Assembly (NCBI GenBank): GCA_963802745.1 | Contig: CAWDKL010000071.1 | Span: forward strand, 1-64,000 | Source of the DNA: JAJPKK01 sp963802745 | Lineage (GTDB): Bacteria; Pseudomonadota; Alphaproteobacteria; Rhizobiales; Xanthobacteraceae | Length of the DNA stretch: 64,000 nucleotides | Direction of reading: 5' to 3' | In this document: positions 26,842 through 36,474 of the stretch, in pieces | Numbering within the stretch: position 1 is the first letter of the stretch | How the letters are laid out: every line of letters starts with the position of its first letter | Position numbers and translations under genes: made by a program | Notes under the pieces: generated by a model | Databases searched by the model: none | Told to the model about the DNA's origin: nothing | The model's input: only the letters and a program-made list of their open reading frames with translations

Positions 26842-27702
26842 TCATACCAGCCCGGCAGGGCCCCATGTGTAAAGTGGCCAACAATGCGCTCCGTCAATAA
26901 TCGGAGCCGCATGCGCTCCTCGAAAATTCCACTTTCTCATGACCCCGTCATCACCAAGCAGAAAGTAGCTCAAGCGAATAAAGCGATATTGGTGGAGGAT
27001 TCCACGCCTGGATTTCCATTTACCTTCAAGTTCTGATCCAAACAGCCCTGAGGACCCCGCCTCGAAACGTTGGTTTACATATTTACCTTCTCTTGGCGGG
27101 TAGGGAGGCGACTGAAACAGATGTATCTTTGACTGCTCTACAGCCTTAAACGAAGTATAACCTAGCTTGGTGAACATATCAATTTCACGCCTGATATTTC
27201 GAAAGCTTGTTTTATCTGATTCGATAGAAACATAAGTTGGTCTTTCTTTAAAAGCACTTAATGCGCTTATGCAGACCGTATCGCAACCTTCGATATCAAT
27301 CTTCATAAAGTAAGGAACGCCGTGATCTCTTATCACATCCACGAAATTAATCGTATCGACTTCAATAATGCTGATCGATGTTCCAAATCGCACATTACGC
27401 TCTGCCCAGTCAGGGGAAACCGTTCCCCAGCCAGAATACGCACAATTTTTATAGAATTGAACTTTTTTGAGGCCGGAAGCAATTACATCAAGCCCAACTA
27501 TCGCCCCTTCAATAATTGTCAATCGTCCATTGTCGATGAACTCCTTAAGTCTTACCCTGCAAGATGCCACTAGGTCTGGATTTGCTTCAAATGCGACGAC
27601 GCGATAGCCTTTGCGTAAATAGAATTCCGAGTCCTCTCCATTGTGCAGCCCAACATCATAAATAAGATCATGGTGTTTAGGTGTGTCACCAGAAAGTGCC
27701 AT
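26842..27702 (-). CDS. FkbM-family methyltransferase
   Basis: A 286-residue protein. The segments IYDVGLHNGEDSEFYLRKGY and VVAFEANPDLV form the SAM site, and PYFMKIDIEGCDTVCISALS is the FkbM signature with its acidic residues. The family O-methylates sugars or polyketides. The gene is markedly AT-richer than the surroundings. A tail of about 70 residues after the domain has no match I know. With the neighbouring methyltransferase it suggests a fragment of a surface-glycan cluster brought in by transfer. Confidence 0.8.
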   Translation of the reverse strand: MALSGDTPKHHDLIYDVGLHNGEDSEFYLRKGYRVVAFEANPDLVASCRVRLKEFIDNGRLTIIEGAIVGLDVIASGLKKVQFYKNCAYSGWGTVSPDWAERNVRFGTSISIIEVDTINFVDVIRDHGVPYFMKIDIEGCDTVCISALSAFKERPTYVSIESDKTSFRNIRREIDMFTKLGYTSFKAVEQSKIHLFQSPPYPPREGKYVNQRFEAGSSGLFGSELEGKWKSRRGILHQYRFIRLSYFLLGDDGVMRKWNFRGAHAAPIIDGAHCWPLYTWGPAGLV

Positions 27703-28175
27703 TGTCAGCTCTCAATTCGCATTTGTTGAATTATACGGCTCATAAGCGAGATTCGCAAGGCCGTAGCTGCAACTGGAAACGAAAAGGCGAGCCGGGCGGT
27801 GTGGTTGTGTAAAGCACCTTGATTGAGCTCGGTAGAGGGATCGGGTGTGGGGCAGCTGCGGCGCGCGGCTGATGCGCAATCTGAGGTGGGATGAGAAACA
27901 GCGTGCAATCCAGAAGCGCAGCCTCTAAGCATCACCTGCGCGACAAGCACTGTCCGCAATGGTGGAGGAAGGGAAAAAGGCCATTGGCACGACATGGGGC
28001 CGCGCCTTCATGGCGGCGTTCGGTCGTCCCTCCCACGGCTTTCTCGGCTGCCCGTTCGCCTTCGACGGCCGCGTGCAGCGCCGCCAGCCGGCGCATCTTG
28101 CGCCGCCGATGGGAAAATATAGGGAGCCAAGGACCACAGGTGGGAATCATCCCGGTGCCGGCCGCCGTCGGTCTT
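27703..28175. other. Gap with no recognisable gene
   Basis: This stretch of about 470 bases separates the FkbM gene from the next exported protein. Several short frames exist on both strands, but none shows conserved motifs. The composition rises back to the high GC of the host at about 27850, which may mark the edge of transferred DNA. Confidence 0.3.
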
Positions 28176-28976
28176 TCACTCCATCAGCGGCAGCTCCGCC
28201 AGTATCCCCTCCATGCCCTGGTTGACCAGGTCCCGGACCACCTCGCGCAACTTGGCATCCTGCACGATCCGGTCCGGGGAGCTCGGCCAGAACGACTTAT
28301 CGACCTGGCGATGGGGGCCGCGAATATCCGCGAACAAGTTGAACTCGCTGGGAGCAGCTTTTTGCTTCAAGAGCGTGAAAGTCTCGCCGTCATACAGCCT
28401 CAGCGAAAAGAACGCGTGCACGTTGACGGTATTGAGCAGTTCCACCCCGCGATATAGGATCCCGATTCCTCCGATCGACTGGTTGGTATTGCCGACCGTT
28501 GCCTGGGTTCCCGCAACGACCGCGTAGCGGGCGCACCGCGTGCCGGCCGTTAGGGCGCGAACGGCCTCTGCGAACTCCGCTTCGTAGTTGCGAAACAGTT
28601 TTGGCGTATCGAGCGATGCAAATGCTGCTTTCTGATACGGGATGCGCTGCACCGCGGCTTGCTTGCCAAGCGCTGCGCTGATCTTGGCGACGACAAGATC
28701 GTCGATCCGCCACGGTCCGACGGCTACCTCGTTCTGTTCGTTCCCGAACACCGTAAGTCCGATTTTCTTGACGGTGAAATTCTCGCCGAGCTGCGACACG
28801 ACGCCCAGGCATTTGCCGTTTTGCGTCGCCGGAACTTGCTTCGGCACCGCCTGTTTCGGCGCGGCTGGTTTCGGTGCTGCCCGCTGCGGCGGGTTCTGCT
28901 TGGTGGGCGCAGGTTGCGCCAAGGCTGCCGCGACACCGTTCAGCGACAACAGCACTGCGATGATGATCCGCCTCAT
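28176..28976 (-). CDS. Exported protein of unknown function with Pro/Ala/Lys-rich linker
   Basis: A 266-residue protein I do not recognise. A signal peptide (cleavage near AALAQP) is followed by a low-complexity linker of about 30 residues made of repeated AAPK/AVPKQ units, then a globular domain (about 55-266) with two Cys (CLGVV, RCARYAV) that could form a disulphide. Such linkers suit proteins that reach through peptidoglycan. It stands alone between two gaps. The start ATG at 28976 gives the signal peptide directly. Confidence 0.6.
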   Translation of the reverse strand: MRRIIIAVLLSLNGVAAALAQPAPTKQNPPQRAAPKPAAPKQAVPKQVPATQNGKCLGVVSQLGENFTVKKIGLTVFGNEQNEVAVGPWRIDDLVVAKISAALGKQAAVQRIPYQKAAFASLDTPKLFRNYEAEFAEAVRALTAGTRCARYAVVAGTQATVGNTNQSIGGIGILYRGVELLNTVNVHAFFSLRLYDGETFTLLKQKAAPSEFNLFADIRGPHRQVDKSFWPSSPDRIVQDAKLREVVRDLVNQGMEGILAELPLME

Positions 28977-29259
28977 GCCGGCCCCCCGTGCAATGGATGG
29001 TGCTGAAATCTTACCGGAATCCGGACGGTACGCTAGCTGGTTTTATCCGTCCCCAAAGCGCCGAAAGTGCGGCGCGCCGGTTTTGCCGCCGCCGCGATGG
29101 CCTCGGGCACGGCAGCAGCTCCATGGGAATCCGGTTGATAACCGGTGCGGGTTGAGACAGGATGGTGGCGAAGTCGCTCCCTCCAATCACGGTGTCGCCG
29201 GAGCCTTCCGGCAATCGCCTGGCGGTCAACGCTGCTGCCTGATCTTACGGAGAATTCCC

Positions 29260-30096
29260 ATGCGCCATCCAGCCCCGACATGTGCGGTTGCGCTTGCCGC
29301 CGCACTGCTGGCGACATCGGCCATCGCCCAGGTGGTCGATTTCAGCAAGTATCCCAACTTCAAAGGTCAATGGGATCGCACCGGCCCGCCGAATAACTGG
29401 CGCCAGCTTGGCGGCCCGCCGCCGCTGACGCCGGAATACCAAAAAGTCCTCGATCAGAGCATGGCCGAGCAGCGCGCCGGCAAACCCGGCAATTGGCCTT
29501 CGACCTTCTGCATTCCGGAGGGCATGCCGGCGCTGATGAACCTTTATAACCCGATGGAGATCGTCGTCACGCCGGATACCACCTACCTCTTGACCAGCCA
29601 CAACAATGATGTGTACCGGCGGATTTATACCGACGGCCGCGATTGGCCGGCGGAAACCGAGCGGACCCTGGTGGGCTATTCGATCGGCAAGTGGGTCGAT
29701 GAGACCGGCGACGGCAAGTACACCGCGCTCGAAGTCGAGACCCGGTTCCTGCGGGGACCGCGCGCCTATGAAGCGTCGGGCATTCCGTTCCACGAGGACA
29801 ACGAGACCATCATCAAGGAGAAGTTCTACCTCGATAAGGCCGACCCCAACACGCTCTATGATGACATCACGGTGTTCGATCACGCCTTGACGCGGCCCTG
29901 GGGCAAACTCCAGAAGGCCGTCCGCAAGCAGAATCCGCGGCCGGTGTGGCTGTTGGAAACTTGTCCCGAGGACAATGTCTGGGTCAAGATCGGTGACGAG
30001 TCCTACGTGATCAACACGGATAACGGTAAATTGATGCCGGCATACAAGGACCAGCCGCCGCCGGATATGAGCTATTTCGATAAACCGGCGAAGTAA
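29260..30096 (+). CDS. Exported protein of unknown function
   Basis: A 278-residue secreted protein (signal peptide ends SAIAQV) after a GGAGAA ribosome site. The mature part starts FSKYPNFKGQWDRTGPPNNW and ends with RPVWLLETCPEDNVWVKIGD. I know no named domain for it. A decayed fragment of a paralogue, covering only its last 35 or so residues, lies at 32934-33035 in the same direction, beyond the Bug-MmgE/PrpD pair. Context suggests a periplasmic role beside uptake and catabolism of an organic acid, but that is only association. Confidence 0.6.
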   Translation: MRHPAPTCAVALAAALLATSAIAQVVDFSKYPNFKGQWDRTGPPNNWRQLGGPPPLTPEYQKVLDQSMAEQRAGKPGNWPSTFCIPEGMPALMNLYNPMEIVVTPDTTYLLTSHNNDVYRRIYTDGRDWPAETERTLVGYSIGKWVDETGDGKYTALEVETRFLRGPRAYEASGIPFHEDNETIIKEKFYLDKADPNTLYDDITVFDHALTRPWGKLQKAVRKQNPRPVWLLETCPEDNVWVKIGDESYVINTDNGKLMPAYKDQPPPDMSYFDKPAK

Positions 30097-30497
30097 GCGG
30101 GCGGCGATCGATTATCGCTCGAATTGCTCCCCACGTCACAGCCTGATTACTGCCCCGCAAGCGGGGCGCAAGCGGGGGAGGGTTGTGGAGCGAGCCATCA
30201 CCGCTCGCCTCACGGTGCCAAAAAATCCCCCTCCATGGCCCCTCCCGGCAAGCGGGATTAGGAGATGGTTCCGTTACGGATTTTGCGTCTTTTACGTCAA
30301 CGCTTGACCGGGCGGTGCAAACTGGCAACCCCTTCACATTCCGCCTGCTTTTGCCCGCGCGACCATTCGCGAAGCTTACCGGAATCGCGAACGGACGCCG
30401 CGATCCGAAGCGACTTGCGACCGTGCAATCTCCTTTGCGGGTTGTCAGTAGGTTCGGCACCGGTGCTTTCAATGCGGGTCAACCACAAGGTCTCCCG
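30097..30497. other. Gap with palindromic repeats
   Basis: No gene is seen. The stretch 30150-30265 contains GCCCCGCAAGCGGGGCGCAAGC and, inverted later, CCGGCAAGCGGGATTAGG, a hairpin-rich repeat probably of the same general class as the other intergenic palindromes in the window. The promoter of the Bug gene must lie in the second half. Confidence 0.35.
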
Positions 30498-31508
30498 ATG
30501 ACGGCCATCACGGACGCTTGTTCGATCGCCGCGACGCGGCGCCAAGTACTCGCCGGTCTCGCCGCGGGCGGAGTGCTGGCGCCGCTTGGCGCGATCGCAC
30601 AAGCCTGGGCGCCGCACCGGAACGTGGAATTCATCGTGCCGGCCGCCGCCGGCAGCACCATGGATCTGCTCGCGCGGCTCATCGCGGAAATCTGGCAGAA
30701 GCGAGCGATCGTGACCGCACCGGTGGCGGTGATCGCCAAAGGCGGCGGCGGCGGGGCGCTGGCCTGGAGCTATGTCAGCCGCAAGACCGGGGACGGCCAT
30801 TACCTGGCGATCAGCGGCCCCACCTTGCTGGCGAACGACATTCGCAAGGTCGGCGACGTGAGCTATCGCGACGTGACGCCGATCGCGAAACTGTTCACCG
30901 AATATACCTGCTTCGTCGTGAACGCCGCCAGCCCCCTCAAGACGGCGGGCGACTTGGTGAATGCCCTGAAATCGTCCCGCCCGCCCTCGGTCGCGGTGGC
31001 TCCCGGCTTTGGGAGCTCCAGCCACATTGCCCTGCTCAAGCTCGCGCGCGCCGCCGGCATCGATTCCAATCAACTCACCATCATTCCGTTCAAGGGCGCG
31101 AATGAGTCGGTCACTGCCGTGGTGGGAAATCATATCGACGTGACCAGCGGCACGATCGCGGTGGTGCTGCCGATGATCGAAGCCGGCAAGCTGCGGCCGA
31201 TCGCCGTCACCGCCCCGCAGCGACTTACCGGCACGCTCGCGGCGGTTCCGACCTGGCGCGAGGCCGGGCTCGAAGTCGTCGAAGGCAATTGGCGCGGTGT
31301 GGTCGGTCCGAAAGACCTCGGGCAATCCGAGGTCACATACTGGGGCGAAAAGCTGGGGCGCACGGTCGAAACACCGGAATGGGCCGAGGCGCTGCGGCGC
31401 AACGATTGGAACGCGGATTTCGGCGTCGGGTCCGAGGCCCGGCGGTTTCTCGATGCACAATACGTCGAAATGGCCGCGACCTTGGCCGGCGTGGAGCGTA
31501 ATAGGTAG
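30498..31508 (+). CDS. Bug-family (TctC-like) solute-binding protein
   Basis: A 336-residue binding protein. The leader RRQVLAGLAAGGVLAPLGAI is Tat-like. The body (NVEFIVPAAAGSTMDLLARL, VIAKGGGGGALAWSYVSRKT, ITIIPFKGANESVTAVVGNH) is a divergent Bug fold; the usual PDGYTL loop reads GDGHYLAISG here. It is followed after 17 bases by an MmgE/PrpD gene and is surely co-transcribed with it, so its ligand is probably the acid that enzyme handles. No permease genes are present. Confidence 0.82.
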   Translation: MTAITDACSIAATRRQVLAGLAAGGVLAPLGAIAQAWAPHRNVEFIVPAAAGSTMDLLARLIAEIWQKRAIVTAPVAVIAKGGGGGALAWSYVSRKTGDGHYLAISGPTLLANDIRKVGDVSYRDVTPIAKLFTEYTCFVVNAASPLKTAGDLVNALKSSRPPSVAVAPGFGSSSHIALLKLARAAGIDSNQLTIIPFKGANESVTAVVGNHIDVTSGTIAVVLPMIEAGKLRPIAVTAPQRLTGTLAAVPTWREAGLEVVEGNWRGVVGPKDLGQSEVTYWGEKLGRTVETPEWAEALRRNDWNADFGVGSEARRFLDAQYVEMAATLAGVERNR

Positions 31509-31525
31509 GGCTGCAAGGGTACGAT

Positions 31526-32927
31526 ATGGCAAGCGCGGTTACCAAATCGGATTTGGCGGCACCCGGCGCCACGGTCCGGCTGGCGCAATTCTGTGCGGCC
31601 CTGCGGTTCGAGCAGGTGCCGGCGGAGGTTGTGGCCAAACTCAAAGTCTGCGCTCTCGACACGCTCGGTTGCGCCGTCTTCGGCGCCTCGCTGCCGTCGG
31701 TCAGCAAGCTTGCCGCGGTTGTCGCGGAGGATGGCGGTGGCGAGGCGATCGTGTTCGGATCGCCGACACGGACCAGCGGCGCGCAATCGGCGCTGCTCAA
31801 CGGCACCAGCGCGCACGCCTTTCAGCTGGACGAAATTCATCTGGAATCGACGCTGCATCCCGGCTCGCTCGCCGTGCCGGCGGCGTTCGCGGTGGCGAAC
31901 GTGAGCCACAGCGGCCGCGACCTGATTGCCGCCATGGCGGCGGGCTACGAGATCGGCATCCGCGTCGGGCTCGCCGCCAAGGGCGGCATGTTCAAGCGCG
32001 GCTTTCACAACCAAGGCACCACCGGGGTGTTCGTCGCCGCAGCGACCGCGGCTCACATGCTGCGGCTCGATGCCCACCAGGTTCAGCACGCCTTGGGGAT
32101 CGCCGGCTCCCAGGCGGCCGGGCTCATGGCGGTGCAGGACGGCGCCATGGCGAAATCCTTCCACGGCGGACGCGCGGCGCAAAGCGGGGTCTATGCGGCC
32201 AAACTCGCCCAGCGCGGCTATACCGGCATTCCCGACGTGCTCGACGGCGGCTACGGCACCTTCTTCCCGTCGTTCCTGGACGATTGGTCGGCGGCTGGCG
32301 TTGACGGACGGTCTCGGCTCACGGTGGCATGCGCTGCGCGTCGGCTTCAAACCGGCACCGGCCGCCAACGGCACGATCACGGCGATGACCGCCATGGATA
32401 CGATCATGCGCGAGCATGGTGTCACGGCAGCCGACATCGACACCGTCACGGCGTTCGTTAGTACCAACACCCTGCACCACTGCGGCTGGCCCTACGAGCT
32501 TGACCGCATCCAGGGCGTGCTGTCGGCGCAGATGAACCTGCGCTACGGTATCGCCGTCATGGCGCTCGAACGCGACGGCAGCGCCCGGCAATTTGCCGAA
32601 GACAAGATCCGCGACCCCGCAACCCTGGCCTTTATCAAACGCATCGCGGTCGCGCATGAGCCCAAGTTCGAGGGCAATGACGGGCGCTACCGGGTCGCCT
32701 GCCGGCTGGTCGTGCAGTCTAAGCCAGGCCGGCGGTACGAAACCGAAGTCCTCTACCGCAAGGGTAGTCCGGAAGACCCGATGACCCAGGGCGAGATGGA
32801 GGAAAAGTTCCGTACTCTGGCGCAATCACTGGGGCGCGGCCAGGTCGATCAGATCATCGCCATGGTTGCGCAACTCGACGGTCTGCCGCGCTTGACCGAG
32901 CTCTCGCGATTGCTGGCAGCGGCTTAG
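31526..32927 (+). pseudogene. MmgE/PrpD family protein, single frameshift
   Basis: A cytoplasmic family member of about 466 residues (no signal peptide, unlike the copy at 4.6 kb). Family marks are AHAFQLDEIHLESTLHPGSL, RGFHNQGTTGVF and KSFHGGRAAQSGVY. The frame breaks near 32292-32301; the other frame resumes as LTDGLGSRWHALRVGFKPAP and runs to the expected end. It is co-transcribed with the Bug gene 17 bases upstream. Whether the break is real or a sequence error decides whether the pair works. Confidence 0.82.
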
Positions 32928-32933
32928 GCGCTG

Positions 32934-33035
32934 GCGACCGGTGTGGCTGTCGAGACCTGCCCGCAGGACAATGTCGGGGTCAAGTTCCGACACGAGCCCT
33001 GCATCATTGAGGCGACCAAGGGGAAGCTGGCCCGG
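32934..33035 (+). pseudogene. C-terminal fragment of a paralogue of the 29260-30096 gene
   Basis: The DNA matches bases 29939-30040 closely: with one base skipped it reads RPVWL, then ETCPQDNVGVKFRHEPCIIE, against RPVWLLETCPEDNVWVKIGD in the intact gene. Nothing of the upstream 240 residues is present. It begins seven bases after the MmgE/PrpD stop codon. The rest of the gap to 33271 is empty. Confidence 0.7.
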
Positions 33036-33271
33036 ACGATCGCCCGCGTAAGCCGGCGTGGGGCGCTTCGTTTCCACGGTCCGCCACACCGACGATGAAT
33101 CGCAACCGGAGGCTGTTGGTTCGTGGTATGCGGTTTGCAACGGTGCGGTCGCCGGCAACAAAAGGACACACACCGTTGCCGGCGAGCCATGGATGAGGCT
33201 CCGGGTAGGGCGCGGACGGGTTTGGGTAATCGCCGTCCGTGAGGCTGAGCATTAAACGCTGACCGCGCGCC

Positions 33272-33568
33272 TCACTTCTTGTAGAAGCAGAAATCCTCCA
33301 CGTTGGCGCGCCAGTTGGCGTTCGGCCACGGTTGGCCATTACGGGCAAATTGCGCGAACGTTTCGCCGCCGATCTCCTCCTCGTTGACGACGCAAATGTT
33401 CGACCCCGGCGTCACCTCAGCCTGAATTTTCTCCTTCTGGACCGACACTCCGCTATGCGAGCCGCCATTCGGGAAGGCCACGCATTCGGTCCACTTGGGC
33501 CGGATGCACTCCTGTCCGAATACCGACGAACTCGCCAGCAACGCGGCCATTACGATCACGCCTCGCAT
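33272..33568 (-). CDS. Small secreted protein of unknown function
   Basis: 98 residues with a signal peptide (MRGVIVMAALLASSSVFGQ) and three Cys in the mature part (ECIRPKWTECV, SNICVV) plus one near the end (FCFYKK), so two disulphides are possible. The start follows AGGAGG by six bases. I do not recognise the family. It has no obvious operon partner. Confidence 0.6.
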   Translation of the reverse strand: MRGVIVMAALLASSSVFGQECIRPKWTECVAFPNGGSHSGVSVQKEKIQAEVTPGSNICVVNEEEIGGETFAQFARNGQPWPNANWRANVEDFCFYKK

Positions 33569-33838
33569 TCCCTTCCTCCTGTTCGGGTCAAAACCCGCGG
33601 ACGGATAACACGGTTCCGGGGCGGCCGCACCTGCACAAGCCGCCCCCTGCCGCCTCCTTTGGAACCCGAAAGCACCTGTAGCCCGGATTGGAGGGACCGC
33701 CCCTTCGGGGTCCCGGAAAACCGGGGCCGGCCGCCGACTGGGGCATCGAATTTGGGGCATCGAATGTGCGGTGCTCGGCTGGTCCCAAAATTTCCGGCTA
33801 CGCCTCCAATCCGGGCCTGCGGCAGCGCATCCGCGCGC

Positions 33839-34588
33839 CTATTCGACGCCCTTTGCCAGCAGAGCGGCGCGCGCGGCCGGCGAGGCCAGGAATTTCACGA
33901 AGGCCGCGGCGCCATCGCGGTTCGCCGGAGCGGTCGTCGGGGCAGCCGCATAGCTCGTATAGTTCTGCGCGTCGCCCGGTAGCGGCCCGGCGAATTGCGC
34001 GCCCTTGTCGCGATAGAGCGATATTTCCGTAATCGCCCCGAAGCCGATTTCGTTGCCCTTGCCGTGGATCACATGCTCCATCACGGCAGCACCATCCGGA
34101 TAGCGCGTCTCCTTGGCCTTGACCTGCGCCGCGACGCCGAGGCGCTCGAACAGCTTTTCGAGATAAAGGCCGGTCGAGGCCTTGTTGTAGACGACCGAGT
34201 CGGCGGCGAGCAGAACGCGCTTGAGCGCGTCCGGCGACGCCACATCGGGCTTGGCGGCGTCGCCCCGCACCACCACGCCGACCCCGACCCGTCCCACGGC
34301 CGCGCGCGCCGCGCCATCGAGCCGGCCGGCCTTGGAAAGCTCCTCGATCACCGGGGGCGGCGCGATCACCACATCGGCGGCTTCGCCGCCGCCGACCCGG
34401 CGCAGGATCGCCGGCGCGGTGGCAAATCTGACTTTAACGTCGTTACCGGTGTCCTTGCGGAAGGCTTCCACCACCGCCGCCACCCCGGGTTCGACGGCGC
34501 CGGCGCTGAGGATCGCGACCTCGCCGGCTGCGGCCGGGCAGATGGATAGCAAGCCGCCAAGGCAAGCCAATAAGAACCGGCTGTTCAT
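33839..34588 (-). CDS. ModA-like periplasmic substrate-binding protein
   Basis: A 249-residue protein with a signal peptide (cleavage near AAAGE). The body follows the molybdate-binding ModA pattern: ILSAGAVEPGVAAVVEAFRK, VRFATAPAILRRVGGGEAAD, VVIAPPPVIEEL and the later VYNKASTGLYLEKLFERLG. There are no modB/modC genes, and many orphan ModA-like proteins bind other anions or small organics, so the ligand is open. The start at 34588 has GGAGGA; an ATG 24 bases upstream does not. Confidence 0.78.
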   Translation of the reverse strand: MNSRFLLACLGGLLSICPAAAGEVAILSAGAVEPGVAAVVEAFRKDTGNDVKVRFATAPAILRRVGGGEAADVVIAPPPVIEELSKAGRLDGAARAAVGRVGVGVVVRGDAAKPDVASPDALKRVLLAADSVVYNKASTGLYLEKLFERLGVAAQVKAKETRYPDGAAVMEHVIHGKGNEIGFGAITEISLYRDKGAQFAGPLPGDAQNYTSYAAAPTTAPANRDGAAAFVKFLASPAARAALLAKGVE

Positions 34589-34876
34589 CGAAATTCCTCC
34601 GTGGACTGACATGCAGTTCTCCCGCCGCTCCGGGCGGACAATACGCGCCGGCGCCGGAGCGTCAAATGCGGTCCCTGCCGAATCATCCGCACGGCGCCGC
34701 TTCGCCGCGATCGGGTTTTACGGCGTGCCGCACCGATTGTAGAATGCGTGTCCATCGCTGATGTTCGTCGAGCGACCTCGTATGTCGGCTTAAATACGGC
34801 AACGGCCGCCGTGACCGCGCGATCACGCGACGCTATGCTGGCCCGCAGGGAAACGCCCGAAAGGATTTGCACCACG

Positions 34877-35884
34877 ATGACCACGAACATAACGATCCAC
34901 CAAACCACGAACGTCGTTACGCCTCCGGCCCCTGCCGTCCATCCCACCGCGCGGCACCTTGCCGCCGCGGCGCTCGTCGCCCTCGGCCTGGCGCTGCCGT
35001 CGGCGGCGCTGGCGCAGATGCCGCCCGATATCGCCGCCAAGGTGGCGGCGCTCGGCCGGGTGGTCGATCCGGAGAACACCGGAAAAATCTACGCTGCCCT
35101 GCAGGAGAAGGAGCCCTATGCGGGCATCAAGGTGGTGCGCGACGTGAAGTACGGGACCCATCCGCGCCAGGTCGTCGATATTTTTACGCCCGAGACCGGG
35201 GCGGCGGGGCGGCCGGTGCTGATGTTCGTCCATGGCGGCGGCTATGTCCGCGGCAACAAGCGCCCGCCCGGCAGCCCGTTCTATGACAACGTCATGGTGT
35301 TCGCCGCCCGCCACGGCATGGTCGGGGTCAATGTGGAATACCGCCTGGCCCCGGAATTCAAATGGCCGTCCGGACCCGAGGACATGGGCGCCGCCGTCCG
35401 CTTCGTGAACGAGAACATCGCCAATTACGGCGGCGACCCAGCCCGCGTGTTCCTGATGGGCCATTCGGCCGGCGCCGGCCATGTCGCCGCCTATGTATCG
35501 CACCCGGAATTTTTTGGTCCCAAAGGTTCCGGCCTTGCCGGCGCGATCTTCTCGTCCGGTCCATCCTACCAGCTTAAGGCGGAGCCGACCAAATCGATCG
35601 CCGCCTATTTCGGCGCCGATACCGCGCGCTATGCAGAACGCGCGGCGCTGCAGGGCCTCATCAAGACCAAGATTCCGTTCATGATGTCGCGCGCCGAACT
35701 CGATCCTCCCGCGATCGCCGATCAGTTCGAAAACCTCAAGGACGCGCTGTGCAAGTCGGAGCACGGCTGCGTCCGCAGCATCATGCTTCCGCATCACAGC
35801 CACATGTCGGAATCCTACGCCATCAACACCGCCGACACCCAGCTATCGGACCAGATCCTCGACTTCATCAAGTCCGGGAAATAA
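34877..35884 (+). CDS. Exported alpha/beta-hydrolase (HSL/carboxylesterase type)
   Basis: A 335-residue enzyme. The N-terminal 50 residues form a long leader with a hydrophobic core (HLAAAALVALGLALPSAALAQ), so it is likely exported. The oxyanion-hole motif is HGGGYVRGN, and the nucleophile elbow is MGHSAGAGH. The acid and His should lie in SRAELDPPA and PHHSHMSESY. The family hydrolyses short-chain esters. A perfect hairpin follows the stop codon. Longer in-frame starts exist upstream, but ATG 34877 gives the best leader. Confidence 0.8.
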   Translation: MTTNITIHQTTNVVTPPAPAVHPTARHLAAAALVALGLALPSAALAQMPPDIAAKVAALGRVVDPENTGKIYAALQEKEPYAGIKVVRDVKYGTHPRQVVDIFTPETGAAGRPVLMFVHGGGYVRGNKRPPGSPFYDNVMVFAARHGMVGVNVEYRLAPEFKWPSGPEDMGAAVRFVNENIANYGGDPARVFLMGHSAGAGHVAAYVSHPEFFGPKGSGLAGAIFSSGPSYQLKAEPTKSIAAYFGADTARYAERAALQGLIKTKIPFMMSRAELDPPAIADQFENLKDALCKSEHGCVRSIMLPHHSHMSESYAINTADTQLSDQILDFIKSGK

Positions 35885-35895
35885 GTCGCGAGCGC

Positions 35896-35919
35896 GCCGT
35901 GCCGCTGCAGCGGCACGGC
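35896..35919. terminator. Perfect 24-base palindrome after the esterase gene
   Basis: The half-site GCCGTGCCGCTG is followed directly by its reverse complement, 12 bases after the esterase stop. There is no T-run, so termination strength is uncertain. Confidence 0.45.
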
Positions 35920-35935
35920 CGATCGATCCCTAGAC

Positions 35936-36201
35936 CCAATGCTGTTCACTTAACGCGGGATGCGCGCGTCCCCTCTCCCCGCGGCGTTCTTCACGCCGTG
36001 GGGAGAGGGTTAGGGTGAGGGGCCGGGCCGCGCCCCGACGGCGCGACCGATCATCTCTTGTAGAGCAGCGAATGCAAGGTACCCTCGAAGTCCTGGCTGG
36101 AGTCCTGGCTGGCACCTGCCCCTCACCCTAACCCTCTCCCCATCGTGAAGAACGATGGGGAGAGGGAACGCGCGCATCCCGGTGTTAAGTGAACGGTATT
36201 G
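35936..36201. mobile_element. 266-bp inverted-repeat element with 9-bp target duplication
   Basis: The arms 35937-36023 and 36118-36201 are near-perfect reverse complements, with tips CAAT(G/A)C(T/C)GTTCACTTAAC. Each arm contains its own hairpin built on CCTCTCCCC...GGGGAGAGG. TCCCTAGAC directly precedes the element (35927-35935) and follows it (36202-36210), a 9-base target duplication. No coding capacity is present. It is a MITE-type passenger of an unidentified transposase and has inserted at the left tip of an older MITE relic. Confidence 0.75.
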
Positions 36202-36205
36202 TCCC

Positions 36206-36250
36206 TAGACGGACTCCGGTCACTCTGGGGACTTGGAGTCCTGGCCTTCT
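36206..36250. repeat. Left-end relic of the 160-bp MITE
   Basis: TAGACGGACTCCGGTCA...CTTGGAGTCCTGGCC aligns with the left 45 bases of the element at 15616, with several differences; the rest is lost. The nested 266-bp element sits at its tip. Confidence 0.6.
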
Positions 36251-36474
36251 GCCGTGGTCGCCGTACCGGATCGCGGCCGGGGTTCATGGCCTATGCGATA
36301 TTTCCGCAACTCGGCCGGCTCTACGCCCCGGGGGCGGCGCGCCCAGGTGGATAATCATCTCGCTGCGCGCTGCCTTGGCGTTGCCCAGGTGATCGGACTG
36401 ATGTTGTGGTGGCGAGGCGCGGCGCCAGCGTGGACCCTCGAAGGCGCAGACCGTCGATACCCCGGATATCCGAT

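Noticed and set aside
26842..27702. A complete polysaccharide biosynthesis cluster
   Set aside because: Only two methyltransferases are present; no glycosyltransferase, flippase or polymerase gene lies nearby.
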